Positions 7,362 to 15,019 are shown, counted from the stretch's first letter. The stretch is 24,814 nt of DNA from Rhodanobacter sp. UBA5168 (GCA_002413455.1 DHXA01000095.1:15418-40231), one strand, 5' to 3'. The notes: generated by a model not told the origin, from the sequence alone. Numbers and translations: made by a program.

Positions 7362-9104
7362 TCAGAACTCCTTCCACACACCGGTTGCGCTGGCGGGTTC
7401 GACGGGCGCACGCGTCGGGCGGATGGCTGCCGGCGCGGTGTTGCGCACGGCGGCGAATACCGCTTCGGCCTCCGCCGCCACGGTCTGCGCCCGCGTGGGC
7501 GCGGCTGCCGCCACGGAGGTGGCGCCGTCGTCGCTGAGCTGGAAGAAGCCGACCTGACGGGTCAGCTCGCCCGCCTGTTCATGCATGGCGCGGGCGGCGG
7601 CCGCGGCCTCTTCGACCAGCGCGGCATTCTGCTGGGTCATCTCGTCCATCTGCATCACGGCGTTGTTGACCTGATCGATGCCGGCGGACTGTTCCTGGCT
7701 GGCTGCAGCGATCTCGGCCACGATGTCGGTGACCTTTTTCACGCTCTCGACGATCTCGGCCAGCGCCTTGCCCGACTGGTTCACCAGCTCCGAGCCGCTG
7801 CGCACTTTTTCCGCGCTGTCGTTGATCAGCCCCTTGATCTCCTTCGCCGCGCCGGCGCTGCGCTGGGCCAGGCTGCGCACTTCGGTGGCCACCACGGCAA
7901 AGCCGCGGCCCTGTTCGCCGGCACGAGCTGCCTCGACGGCCGCGTTCAGCGCCAGCAGGTTGGTCTGGAAAGCGATCTCCTGGATCAACCCCACGATGTC
8001 GGCGATCTTGCCGCTGGACGCGTTGATCTCGCTCATCGCGACGATCGCCCTGCCGGCCACCTCGCCACCGCGCTCGGCCTGTTCGCGGGCACCGCGGGCA
8101 AGCTGGTTGGCGTGGCTGGCGTTCTCGGCATTCTGCTTGACGGTCGAGGTCATCTGCTCCATCGACGAGGCCGTCTCCTCCAGGCTGGAGGCCTGCTCCT
8201 GGGTGCGCTGGCTGAGATCGTCGTTGCCGTGCGCAATCTGCTGCGCCGCCGTGCTGACCGCATCGGAACCGCGGCGAACTTCGCCGACGGTGAGGGTGAG
8301 CCGGTCGTCCATCATCCGGAACGCTTCCAGCAGGCGCCCCAGTTCGTCCTTGCGACGGGTGACGATGTGGTGACCCAGCTGACCCTGCGAGATGGCATTC
8401 GCCACCCGCACCGCCCGGTTGAGCGTGCCCACGATGGAGCGGATCAGGAAGAACGCCATCAGCACGGCCAGCAGCATGCCGGCGCCGAGTGCGGCGAAAG
8501 TCATCAGGCGGATGCGCTGGTAGCTGGCCAATGCGGCTTCGTACTGCTGGCGGCTTTCGTCGACCTGCATCGCGATCAGCTTGTTCATCTCCGAACCCAT
8601 GATCGACACGTTCGGCAGCACGTCCGAATACAGCAACGCATTCGCGCCGTCGTCGGCCTGGTTCAGCGCATCGGTGATCTCGGTCATCGACGAGGCCACG
8701 TCGCCGCGGGCGCTCTCGAATGCGGCCCATTGCTTCTTGACCGCCGGCGACATCGCAGTCGCAGCCAGCTTCTTCAGCAGCGCAGCATCTGCGACCTGGG
8801 TCTTGGCGACCTCGTCGAGCTTCTGCTTGACGATCGCCTTGTCGTCCTTGTGGAAGGCCGCCTCGCTCAGCGAGATGAAGTTGTTCAGCGAGCCGCGCGC
8901 CACTTCGTTGATGCTGGTCAGCGGTATCAATTCTTCCTGGTAGATCTGGCGCGCGCTCTCGTTCGCCCGGGCCATGCCGCCAAGCCCGATCCAGGCGCCC
9001 ACCAGCAACATGGTGCACAACAGGCCAAGCACGCCGATGAGACGGGCCTTGACGGTCAATGTGGTCAGGCGGGCCAGGCGCGCCATCAGATTCTTCATCT
9101 TCAT
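7362..9104 (-). CDS. Methyl-accepting chemotaxis protein with 4-helix-bundle sensor and CheR tether
   Basis: A 580-residue transmembrane receptor. TM1 is at about 21-43. A periplasmic all-helical segment (about 44-195) fits the 4HB_MCP ligand-binding type. TM2 is at about 199-222, a HAMP follows (about 222-275), and then the signalling hairpin. Its tip is conserved ([38 protein letters not shown], 376-413). Candidate methylation sites include [18 protein letters not shown] (about 301-318). An Ala/Pro-rich linker leads to the C-terminus GVWKEF, a match to the CheR/CheB-binding pentapeptide pattern. The ATG at 9104 lies 13 bases after the cheW stop; an ATG at 9098 would remove two residues. In the F7 operon of P. 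aeruginosa the receptor at this place (Aer2/McpB) also ends in a W-x-x-F tether but has PAS domains; this one does not. Confidence 0.94.
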   Translation of the reverse strand: MKMKNLMARLARLTTLTVKARLIGVLGLLCTMLLVGAWIGLGGMARANESARQIYQEELIPLTSINEVARGSLNNFISLSEAAFHKDDKAIVKQKLDEVAKTQVADAALLKKLAATAMSPAVKKQWAAFESARGDVASSMTEITDALNQADDGANALLYSDVLPNVSIMGSEMNKLIAMQVDESRQQYEAALASYQRIRLMTFAALGAGMLLAVLMAFFLIRSIVGTLNRAVRVANAISQGQLGHHIVTRRKDELGRLLEAFRMMDDRLTLTVGEVRRGSDAVSTAAQQIAHGNDDLSQRTQEQASSLEETASSMEQMTSTVKQNAENASHANQLARGAREQAERGGEVAGRAIVAMSEINASSGKIADIVGLIQEIAFQTNLLALNAAVEAARAGEQGRGFAVVATEVRSLAQRSAGAAKEIKGLINDSAEKVRSGSELVNQSGKALAEIVESVKKVTDIVAEIAAASQEQSAGIDQVNNAVMQMDEMTQQNAALVEEAAAAARAMHEQAGELTRQVGFFQLSDDGATSVAAAAPTRAQTVAAEAEAVFAAVRNTAPAAIRPTRAPVEPASATGVWKEF

Positions 9105-9117
9105 CTCGATTCCCGGG

Positions 9118-9639
9118 TCAGGCCGCAACTTCAACTTCCTGGATGGCCGGCAGCGCGGCATCCAGCGTTTCCACGTCCTCCGGACGCATCAGCTTTTCCA
9201 CATCCAGCAGCATCACCATGCGTTCGGCGTACGTCGCGAGCCCTTTCAGGTAACGCGTATCGACCACCGCACCCATGTCCGGCACCGGCTTGATCGCCGC
9301 CGGGTCGATATCGACCACGTCGGAAACCGCGTCCACCACAATGCCGAACAGGCGCTCGGCAATGGCCACGATGATCACCACGGTGTCGTCGCCGTAGCTT
9401 TCGCGCTGCAGGCCGAAGCGCAGGCGCAGATCCATGATCGGCACGATCGCACCCCGCAGGTTCAGCACGCCAAGCACGTAATCCGGCGTCTGCGGAATAC
9501 GGGTGACGCGCGACCAGCTGCGAATCTCGCGTACGGCCAGGATGTCCACGCCATACTCTTCGTCAGCCAGGCTGAAGGTGAGTTGCTGCAACGGCGGCGC
9601 CGTGGCCCGTTTGTCTTCGTACATGGGGTCTTCGTACAT
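9118..9639 (-). CDS. cheW: CheW coupling protein (F7-like operon copy)
   Basis: Adaptor that links receptor tips to the CheA P5 domain. The 173-residue protein has the CheW SH3-like double barrel from about residue 18: [22 protein letters not shown], then [18 protein letters not shown] with the conserved N-L-R-G, and later [10 protein letters not shown]. The first nine residues read MYEDPMYED because a 15-base unit is duplicated at the start. Two in-frame ATGs (9639 and 9624) result. The first is favoured since GAGG lies 10 bases upstream. A sigma-28-like element lies in the 91-base gap to cheA, so cheW and the genes below it may have their own promoter. A second cheW is at 14503-14982. Confidence 0.94.
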   Translation of the reverse strand: MYEDPMYEDKRATAPPLQQLTFSLADEEYGVDILAVREIRSWSRVTRIPQTPDYVLGVLNLRGAIVPIMDLRLRFGLQRESYGDDTVVIIVAIAERLFGIVVDAVSDVVDIDPAAIKPVPDMGAVVDTRYLKGLATYAERMVMLLDVEKLMRPEDVETLDAALPAIQEVEVAA

Positions 9640-9643
9640 GGGG
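9614..9643. repeat. 15-bp tandem duplication at cheW start
   Basis: The unit TCTTCGTACATGGGG occurs twice head to tail (9614-9628 and 9629-9643) without mismatch. On the coding (minus) strand it duplicates the initiation codon with the next four codons, in frame, giving MYEDP-MYED at the protein N-terminus and two possible initiation sites. Confidence 0.95.
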
Positions 9644-9685
9644 CGATAACCTCGTGACGGACGTCTGCGCGTCCTGCTGCCTTCT

Positions 9686-9712
9686 GTGTCGGCGCGAGCG
9701 CCGGTAACTTGA
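9686..9712 (-). promoter_or_regulatory. Predicted sigma-28 promoter before cheW
   Basis: On the minus strand TCAAGTTA (9712-9705), an 11-base spacer and GCCGACAC (9693-9686). Each half matches six of eight positions of TAAAGTTT-N11-GCCGATAA, with correct spacing. It lies in the cheA-cheW gap, about 45 bases above the cheW ATG, so it would give cheW, the receptor and the adaptation genes extra transcription. Function is inferred. Confidence 0.5.
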
Positions 9713-9730
9713 GTGCCCGCCTGCGTTCGA

Positions 9731-11740
9731 TCAGGCGGCCTTGCTGCGCTGACCCAGCCGAACCACGCCACCCACATCGACGATCAGTGCGACCGAGCCG
9801 TCGCTGAGGATGGTCGCGCCGGAGATGCCCTGCACGCGCCGGTAATGCGCTTCGAGCGATTTGACGACCGCCTGCTGCTGGCCGAGCAGGTCGTCGACCA
9901 GCAGGCCCACGCGCCGGCCGTCCTCCTCGATCACCACCACGATGCCGTGCTCGATGTCGGTGACCGCATCGTTGCAGGCGAAGGCGCGGTGCAGGCGCAT
10001 GATCGGCAGGTATTCGTCGCGAAAATGGAACACCTCGCCACCGCCGGCGATCCGGCGCACCGCATCGGCGCGCAGCCGCAGCGACTCGACGATCGAGGTC
10101 AGCGGCACGATGTAGCGTTCGCTGCCCACCGCCGTGACCAGGCCGTCGATGATCGCCAGGGTCAGCGGCAAGGTGATCGTGAACGTGCTGCCCTTGCCGG
10201 ATACGCTGCGCACGCCGACGCTGCCGCCCAGATCGCGCACGTTGCGGCGCACGACGTCCATGCCCACGCCACGGCCGGATAGGTCGGTAGCCTGGGCGGC
10301 GGTGGAAAAGCCCGGCTGGAAGATCAGCTCGGCCACCTCGGCGTCGCTGAGTTCCTGCCCCGCGGCGATCAGGCCGCGTTGCTGCGCCTTGGCCACGATC
10401 GCGGCATGGTTGAGGCCCGCGCCGTCGTCACTGATCTGCACCACGATGTTGCCGCCCTCGTGGTACGCGTTGAGTTTGAGCGTGCCGGTTTCGGATTTGC
10501 CGGCGGCCTTGCGTTGCGCCGGCGACTCCAGACCGTGGTCGATCGCGTTGCGCACCAGGTGCACCAGCGGGTCGCCGATCTTCTCCAGCACCGTCTTGTC
10601 CAGTTCGGTGTGCTCGCCGTGCAGCTCCAGCTTGACCCGCTTGTCGAGCTTGCGCTCCAGGTCGTGCACCAGCCGCGGAAAGCGGTTGAACACGGAGCCG
10701 ATCGGCAGCATGCGGATGCGCATGACGCTTTCCTGCAGCTCGCGCGTGGTGCGTTCGAGCTGCACCAGCCCGTCGCGCAGCCGGCCCAGCTGCGACAGCT
10801 CGAATTTCTCGCCGATGTCGCTGAGCATCGACTGGGTGATCACCAGCTCGCCCATCATGTTGATCAGCGCGTCGACCTTGTCGATGCCCACGCGGATCGA
10901 GCTGCCCTCGCCGGATGTTCCAGCGCCAGTCGCGGCGGCCGTCTCGCGTACCGGGCGCGGCGTGCCCGTTGCCGCTGGCGGCGATCCGCTCGTCGCCGGC
11001 GCCGCGGCGCCGACGACGGCCACTTCGGCCAGCGGCGCGATGGTCAGTTCGCAGTCGCCATCGAGCCAGTCGAATACCGCATCGATGTCGGCACGTGCCA
11101 CGGCGCCATGCAGGCGCAACTCCCAGCCCAGATGACACTGGCTCGGATCGAGCTCGGCCAGTTGCGCCGGCGCGCTGTCGGTGACGAACGCGCGGACGAC
11201 CTCCAGGCGACCCAGTTGCTGCAGTTCGCGGAACAGCCGCAAGGGATCGTTGCCGGTCTGCAGCAGGTGCGGCAACGCGGTGAACGCAATGTTCCACCCG
11301 CTCACCGGTGCCACCATCGACGCGGCAGCCACTGCCGGCGCGGCAACCTCGCCGCTGACCAGCTGCACCAGCTCGACGCGCAACGCCTCGCTCTCGGCGT
11401 CGGCCACCGGCTGCCCCTGGCTCGACCGCTCCAGCATCGCGCGCATGCAGTCGACCGAGCGCAGCAGCACCTCGATCAGTCCGGAGTCCACCGCACGGCG
11501 CTCGCTGCGCACCTCTTCCAGCAGCGATTCGGCGACATGGGTGAACGCGGCCACGTCGGCGAATCCGAATGTCGCGGCGCCCCCCTTGATGGAGTGCGCC
11601 GCGCGAAAGATGGTATGCACCAGCTCGTGGTCGGTCGCGCCCGAATCCAGCGCCAGCAGCGCGGCCTCCATCGCGTCGAGCCCTTCCCGGCTTTCCTCGA
11701 AGAAAGTCTTGTGAAACTGAGTCAGGTCGACCGCACTCAT
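9731..11740 (-). CDS. cheA: CheA histidine kinase (F7-like operon copy)
   Basis: Receptor-coupled autokinase that phosphorylates CheY and CheB. Domains in 669 residues: Hpt/P1 (about 5-105) with phospho-His H49 in FRAAHSIKGGAATFGF; a separate folded segment at about 148-237 (WNIAFTALPHLLQTGNDPLRLFRELQQLG and following), probably the response-regulator-docking P2 domain; a Gly/Pro/Ala-rich linker; P3 dimerisation helices (about 282-345); P4 kinase with N box HLVRNAIDHG (394-403), SDDGAGL (437-443) and GRGVGMDVV (489-497); and CheW-like P5 (about 530-665). AAGGAG stands 4 bases before the ATG, and the upstream stop codon overlaps it. This copy differs clearly from the CheA at 16827-18710, which carries short repeated motifs where this one has the folded P2-like segment. 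Confidence 0.96.
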   Translation of the reverse strand: MSAVDLTQFHKTFFEESREGLDAMEAALLALDSGATDHELVHTIFRAAHSIKGGAATFGFADVAAFTHVAESLLEEVRSERRAVDSGLIEVLLRSVDCMRAMLERSSQGQPVADAESEALRVELVQLVSGEVAAPAVAAASMVAPVSGWNIAFTALPHLLQTGNDPLRLFRELQQLGRLEVVRAFVTDSAPAQLAELDPSQCHLGWELRLHGAVARADIDAVFDWLDGDCELTIAPLAEVAVVGAAAPATSGSPPAATGTPRPVRETAAATGAGTSGEGSSIRVGIDKVDALINMMGELVITQSMLSDIGEKFELSQLGRLRDGLVQLERTTRELQESVMRIRMLPIGSVFNRFPRLVHDLERKLDKRVKLELHGEHTELDKTVLEKIGDPLVHLVRNAIDHGLESPAQRKAAGKSETGTLKLNAYHEGGNIVVQISDDGAGLNHAAIVAKAQQRGLIAAGQELSDAEVAELIFQPGFSTAAQATDLSGRGVGMDVVRRNVRDLGGSVGVRSVSGKGSTFTITLPLTLAIIDGLVTAVGSERYIVPLTSIVESLRLRADAVRRIAGGGEVFHFRDEYLPIMRLHRAFACNDAVTDIEHGIVVVIEEDGRRVGLLVDDLLGQQQAVVKSLEAHYRRVQGISGATILSDGSVALIVDVGGVVRLGQRSKAA

Positions 11741-11748
11741 GGTGCTCC

Positions 11749-12111
11749 TTAACCCAGCACGCGCTTGACGGTGGCCAGCAGTTGTTCCGGATCGAACGGC
11801 TTGACCAGCCAGCCGGTAGCGCCGGCCGCCTTGCCTTCCATCTTCTTCTCGGTATGGGACTCCGTGGTCAGCATCAGGATCGGCACGCCCTTGTACGCAT
11901 CCATCGCGCGCAACTCGCGCACCATCGCGATGCCGTCCATCACCGGCATGTTGACGTCGGCCAGCACCAGCTCGAAGGAGCCTCCGCGCGCCGCATCCAG
12001 CGCCAGCTGTCCGTTCTCGGCCTCGGTCACTTCATGGCCGGCGCCGCGCAGGGTGAACGCCACCATGCCGCGCATCGAAGCCGAGTCGTCTACCGCAAGA
12101 ATCTTTGCCAT
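11749..12111 (-). CDS. cheY: CheY-like single-domain response regulator (F7-like operon)
   Basis: A 120-residue receiver domain with no output domain. Visible key residues: acidic pocket D8/D9 (AVDDS), phospho-acceptor D52 (LADVNMPVMDG), T82 (MLTTES) and K104 (LVKPFD). The sequence is of the type found next to F7-class cheA rather than the motor-binding CheY: it has AVDDSASMRGMVAFTLRGAGHEV where motor CheY has [14 protein letters not shown]. Its target is therefore not obviously the flagellar motor. It may be a phosphate sink, or act on another partner such as the STAS proteins of the operon. It follows the STAS gene by 13 bases and precedes cheA by 8. Confidence 0.94.
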   Translation of the reverse strand: MAKILAVDDSASMRGMVAFTLRGAGHEVTEAENGQLALDAARGGSFELVLADVNMPVMDGIAMVRELRAMDAYKGVPILMLTTESHTEKKMEGKAAGATGWLVKPFDPEQLLATVKRVLG

Positions 12112-12124
12112 GCCACCACCTCGT

Positions 12125-12493
12125 TCAGGCCAGCGCTGTCGCTGGCAGGTTCAATAACTGCGCCAGCCCGAGCAGGCCGGCTGCTTCGTTCAGAGCATCA
12201 CTCGTGCCATGCCAGCCCAACGTGCCGCCGCGTGCGTCCAGCTCGCGCCGAAACAGCACCAGCAATTGCAGCGCAGCCGTGTCGACACGCTCCACCTGGC
12301 CGCCGTCCAGCACGATGCCTCCGGCCTCCAGCGCACCCAGAAGCTCCGCCTTCAGGGCAGCCTGGGCCGCCATGCGGCAATCCGCCGGAAGCAGCATGCG
12401 CGCGGCATCGCCGGCCTTCGCCGGTGCTGCCGCGGACGCTTTTACTGGCGGTTCGTTCGTACCCTGTTGCCTCGCCGCCTGTTTGCCGGCCAT
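12125..12493 (-). CDS. STAS-domain protein, threonine form, head of chemosensory operon
   Basis: A 122-residue protein with a disordered Ala/Lys-rich N-terminus (1-30) and a STAS-like domain. The diagnostic loop is V-E-R-V-D-T-A-A-L-Q-L-L (67-78), where T72 takes the place of the regulatory serine. The same D-T-A motif occurs in MlaB and in STAS proteins encoded beside cheY, and it is not known to be phosphorylated in the MlaB type. GGAG lies 7 bases before the ATG. It is the first gene behind the sigma-28 promoter at 12533-12559 and is followed 13 bases later by cheY. A partner protein is not identifiable from sequence; adapter or antagonist roles are both possible. A second STAS gene closes the same operon. 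Confidence 0.78.
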   Translation of the reverse strand: MAGKQAARQQGTNEPPVKASAAAPAKAGDAARMLLPADCRMAAQAALKAELLGALEAGGIVLDGGQVERVDTAALQLLVLFRRELDARGGTLGWHGTSDALNEAAGLLGLAQLLNLPATALA

Positions 12494-12532
12494 GTCACGA
12501 CTCCGCTCGCGCTGTGTGCGCTGACGTAGGCC

Positions 12533-12559
12533 TTATCGGCAAACCGGGCGATCGCTTTA
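12533..12559 (-). promoter_or_regulatory. Predicted sigma-28 promoter heading STAS-cheY-cheA operon
   Basis: On the minus strand TAAAGCGA (12559-12552), an 11-base spacer and GCCGATAA (12540-12533). The -10 element is a perfect FliA match and the -35 matches five of eight with exact spacing. Initiation near 12526 gives a leader of about 30 bases before the STAS ATG. The operon would run to the terminator at 3005-3026. Confidence 0.65.
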
Positions 12560-12649
12560 GCGGTGCATCGGGTCGGCTGCCGCAGGGAGGTGCCGGGCGT
12601 TTGACGCCGGTCGTACGCCACCGTGCCGGGTTTCCGCTGGGCAAACCCC

Positions 12650-12676
12650 TCAAGTTTGTCCGCACGCCGCCGATGT
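12650..12676 (+). promoter_or_regulatory. Predicted sigma-28 promoter of FliK-like/FlhB-like operon
   Basis: TCAAGTTT (12650-12657), 11-base spacer, GCCGATGT (12669-12676): 7/8 and 6/8 matches to TAAAGTTT-N11-GCCGATAA. Initiation near 12683 leaves about 40 bases before the TTG start at 12725. It diverges from the sigma-28 promoter at 12533-12559, the two -35 boxes being about 90 bases apart. The remaining sequence between 12494 and 12724 shows no other feature. Confidence 0.62.
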
Positions 12677-12724
12677 CCTTCTGGACGACCCCATGCCAGC
12701 ACCGCGCCCGGCGCAGGAATCAAC

Positions 12725-13867
12725 TTGAACATCCAACCGATCAGCCTTGCTGCGCTTACCTGGGCCGGTGCCGCCTCCGGCACCACCGCCCAGAGCTGGC
12801 GTATCGGTACCGTGCTGTCGGCGCGGCCGCTGGGAGTGAACCCGCTGGGTCTGCTGATACTGCAGATCGGCGCACTGACCGTCGAGGCGGATGTTGCCCA
12901 TGCCCAGCTGCCGGCGCAGTTCCAGGTGCGCGTGCTGAGCCTGGGCGCGCAACCGCAACTGGAGATACTTTCGCACCCGGCCGACCCGACCTTCCAGCGT
13001 GTCCTGCGCGAACGCCTGCCGCAGCAGAACGGCTACGCGCCCTTGCTGGCCACGCTGGGCGCACTGGCCCAGCGACCGGCGTTGCGTCAACTGCCGCCGG
13101 AGCTGCGCACGGCGCTGGCATTGCTTGAACAATCCCTGCGTACGCCGGCGGAAATCACCCGTGGCGAAGGGCTGCGCGAGGCGATCAGCCGCAGCGGCAT
13201 GTTCTTCGAATCCAAACTGCTCAGCCCGCAGGGCAACACGCAGGCCCTGGCCGGCGACGACTGGAAAGGCGCGCTATTGCGTCTGGCCGGGCTGCTCGAC
13301 CGGCGCGCGGCCGCGCCCCCGCCGCCGACCCGCAGCGACACTGAGCCACCGCTGCTGCAACGCGGCCTGCAGGCGCAAGCGCGGCTGCCGTTGCCACTGC
13401 TTGCTGCCGAGGATGGCGTGGATCTTCTGCTGGACCGGCTGCATGGCGACGTGAAGGCCGCGCTGGCGCGGGTGGAAGTGGCCCAGCTGGAAGCCAGCGC
13501 CAGCCAGCTTTCGGCCTGGATCATCGAGATTCCGCTGCAGGGCGATGGTGGCCGCGATGTGTTGCAGGTCCAGCTGGAATACATCAGCGATGCGGCCGAG
13601 GGCGGCCATGGGTGGACGCTGGGTTTCGCGCTGGATCTGCCGGCGCTGGGTCCGGTGCAGGGCGAATTGCAGCTGCGCGAACCGCGGCTGTCGGTGCGCC
13701 TGTGGGCCGAGCGCGCGGATACCGTCCACCGGCTGGAACGCCAGTTCACTCCGCTGCGGCAGCGACTGGCCGCGTGCGGCGTGCTGCTCGACCAGTTGAG
13801 CTGTCAGGTCGGCCTGCCGCAATCGGCGGGCAGGCACAGCGCCGTGCTGCTGCAGGCCACCGCATGA
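12725..13867 (+). CDS. FliK C-terminal-domain (hook-length-control-like) protein
   Basis: A 380-residue protein. The last 130 residues fit the flagellar hook-length-control C-terminal domain: SAWIIEIPL, then LDLPALGPVQGELQLREPRLSVRLWAE, then a helix of the L-x-x-Q-F-x-x-L-R-x-R-L-x-x-C-G-V type. The N-terminal half is Leu/Ala/Gln-rich without a known domain. In FliK this domain touches the cytoplasmic part of FlhB to switch export specificity. The next gene encodes a free FlhB-type C-terminal domain, so the two may form a pair. Start: TTG at 12725 follows AGGAATCAAC; a GTG at 12623 is in frame but would put the sigma-28 promoter inside the gene. It stands apart from any fliE-fliR cluster, so it may be a paralogue rather than the main fliK. 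Confidence 0.75.
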   Translation: MNIQPISLAALTWAGAASGTTAQSWRIGTVLSARPLGVNPLGLLILQIGALTVEADVAHAQLPAQFQVRVLSLGAQPQLEILSHPADPTFQRVLRERLPQQNGYAPLLATLGALAQRPALRQLPPELRTALALLEQSLRTPAEITRGEGLREAISRSGMFFESKLLSPQGNTQALAGDDWKGALLRLAGLLDRRAAAPPPPTRSDTEPPLLQRGLQAQARLPLPLLAAEDGVDLLLDRLHGDVKAALARVEVAQLEASASQLSAWIIEIPLQGDGGRDVLQVQLEYISDAAEGGHGWTLGFALDLPALGPVQGELQLREPRLSVRLWAERADTVHRLERQFTPLRQRLAACGVLLDQLSCQVGLPQSAGRHSAVLLQATA

Positions 13868-14118
13868 ACACGCTGCCGGCACCCCTGCGCCGGGTCAGCC
13901 TGCGGCTGGCCAGCGGCAGCGGCGAGGTCGCCGCGATGCCGCCCGAATCACTGGAAACCTTGCTGGCGCGCGCGCAGGCACTGGGCGTGCCGCTGCATCA
14001 CGATCCGCAGATTGCCGCGCTGCTGGCCGCACTGCGGCTGCGCGACGATGTGCCGGTACTGCTTTACGCAGCCGCCGCCTCGGTGCTGGCCGCAGTCTAT
14101 GACGCCGCAGAAGAATAG
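13864..14118 (+). CDS. FlhB C-terminal-domain-like protein (FhlB/YlqH type)
   Basis: An 84-residue protein resembling only the cytoplasmic C-terminal piece of the export switch protein FlhB. LLARAQALGVPLHHDPQIAALLAAL parallels the FlhB stretch of the form AREHNVPIxENPPLARAL, and the end VPVLLYAAAASVLAAVYDAAEE parallels its final helix. The membrane helices and the self-cleaving N-P-T-H motif are absent, so it cannot replace FlhB. It starts inside the stop of the FliK-like gene (ATGA), implying coupled synthesis. Similar free domains are known (B. subtilis YlqH). Binding of the FliK-like partner is inferred. It converges with the DUF2802 gene, 41 bases away, with no good terminator between. 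Confidence 0.8.
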   Translation: MNTLPAPLRRVSLRLASGSGEVAAMPPESLETLLARAQALGVPLHHDPQIAALLAALRLRDDVPVLLYAAAASVLAAVYDAAEE

Positions 14119-14159
14119 ACGGCCAAACCGCCGGTACGCCGGGCGCGCGACGAACCGTC

Positions 14160-14513
14160 TTACGGGTTGACCGGATGCATCTGCAGCACCAGTTTCGCCT
14201 CGTCGCGGGACAGCCCGCAGCGGGCGATCAACTGTTCGACATCGGCGCCTTCGCGCGCCAGTTGCTGGGCCAGCTCGTAGGATTGCCGTGTCGGCGCCGG
14301 CTGCTGTTCGATCATGCCCACCTGCCGCTCCAGTCGCCCCAGCGCCGTCACCAGCATCGAAGTCGGGACATCGGTATACGCATGCACCGCGCCATGCGAC
14401 AGCGCGCCAATGCGTTGTTGCAGCTGGCGTGATTGCCGCCACAGATGGAACAACAGGGCCGATTGCGCCAGCGCCAGCAGCAGCAACAGCGCCATTCCCG
14501 CTTCAAGCCACAT
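14160..14513 (-). CDS. DUF2802 membrane-anchored protein at end of flagellar operon
   Basis: A 117-residue protein of unknown function. A single N-terminal transmembrane segment (about 5-25, ALLLLLALAQSALLFHLW) is followed by a basic/Gln-rich helix. A compact C-terminal helical region follows: SYELAQQLAREGADVEQLIARCGLSRDEAKLVLQMHP, with the G-A-D/E-x-x-x-L-x-x-x-C-G-L-S-x-x-E-A-x-L pattern typical of DUF2802. The same family sits after cheW in the flagellar operon of Pseudomonas. The helix-turn-helix look of the C-terminus does not prove DNA binding, since the protein is probably membrane-bound. Its ATG (14513) lies inside the end of cheW (overlap of 11 bases). It is the last gene of the main operon. 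Confidence 0.82.
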   Translation of the reverse strand: MWLEAGMALLLLLALAQSALLFHLWRQSRQLQQRIGALSHGAVHAYTDVPTSMLVTALGRLERQVGMIEQQPAPTRQSYELAQQLAREGADVEQLIARCGLSRDEAKLVLQMHPVNP

Positions 14514-14982
14514 GGTCACCCTCTCCAGCCAATCGGCACAATCGGCGCACGTCGAGCAATGCCACGAACCCGGCCTGCCAGGAGAGTATGCCGCTGACCG
14601 GGTCGTCGCTGCGGCTGGCCCGGCCTGGCGGCGGCGGCGCGATGTCGATGCCGTCGCTGCACAGCAATTCTCCGACCGCATCCACCCGCACGCCGACCAG
14701 CTGGCCAGCGTGCGCCAGCATCACGATGCGCACCACCGCCGGATCCGCCGCCGGCAGCGCCGGAAGCCCCAGCCGTCGGCGGCCGTCCAGCACCGGCACG
14801 ATCCGTCCGCGCAGATGGCGCACGCCCAGCAGGTCGGCGGCCGCACCGGGTACGGGGGTGATGTCGCCATCGCGGATGACCTCGCTCACGTCGACCAGCG
14901 GCGCCGCATACAGCTGCGTGCCGATCCGGAAAGACAGCCAATGCTGACCGCCTTGATCAATCGCGGAAGCGAGGGCGCTCAT
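14503..14982 (-). CDS. cheW: CheW-like coupling protein (main flagellar operon copy)
   Basis: A 159-residue protein with a CheW fold: GQHWLSFRIGTQLYAAPLVDVSEV, then LLGVRHLRGRIVPVLDGRRRLGL, where the usual N-L-R-G is H-L-R-G, then VGVRVDAVGEL. It resembles the second CheW-like gene at this place in the Pseudomonas/Xanthomonas flagellar operon. It carries a Pro-rich loop (APPPPGRASRSDDP) not seen in the copy at 9118-9639. Start: the ATG at 14982 has GGAA 7 bases upstream; in-frame sequence above it overlaps motD and is not CheW-like. It follows motD with a 37-base gap and overlaps the DUF2802 gene. It probably couples receptors to the CheA at 16827-18710. Confidence 0.9.
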   Translation of the reverse strand: MSALASAIDQGGQHWLSFRIGTQLYAAPLVDVSEVIRDGDITPVPGAAADLLGVRHLRGRIVPVLDGRRRLGLPALPAADPAVVRIVMLAHAGQLVGVRVDAVGELLCSDGIDIAPPPPGRASRSDDPVSGILSWQAGFVALLDVRRLCRLAGEGDHVA

Positions 14983-15019
14983 GCGTGGATTCCACAATCG
15001 GCGGGCAAGGTCATCGGAT

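Noticed and set aside
7224..9293. 689-codon open frame on the plus strand antisense to the receptor and cheR
   Set aside because: Long antisense frames are expected in GC-rich coding DNA. The translation is His/Arg/Gln-rich without any domain, and the minus strand carries clear genes.
10379..11752. 457-codon plus-strand frame antisense to the F7-like cheA
   Set aside because: Low-complexity shadow with no recognisable domain; the kinase on the other strand is complete.
12623..12724. GTG at 12623 as start of the FliK-like gene
   Set aside because: It would place the sigma-28 promoter inside the gene, and the added residues are Arg/Pro/Ser-rich without similarity; the TTG at 12725 has a ribosome-binding site.
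14117..14160. Inverted repeat AGACGG/CCGTCT between the FlhB-like and DUF2802 genes as a terminator
   Set aside because: Only six pairs around a 32-base loop and no proper T-run; too weak to call.
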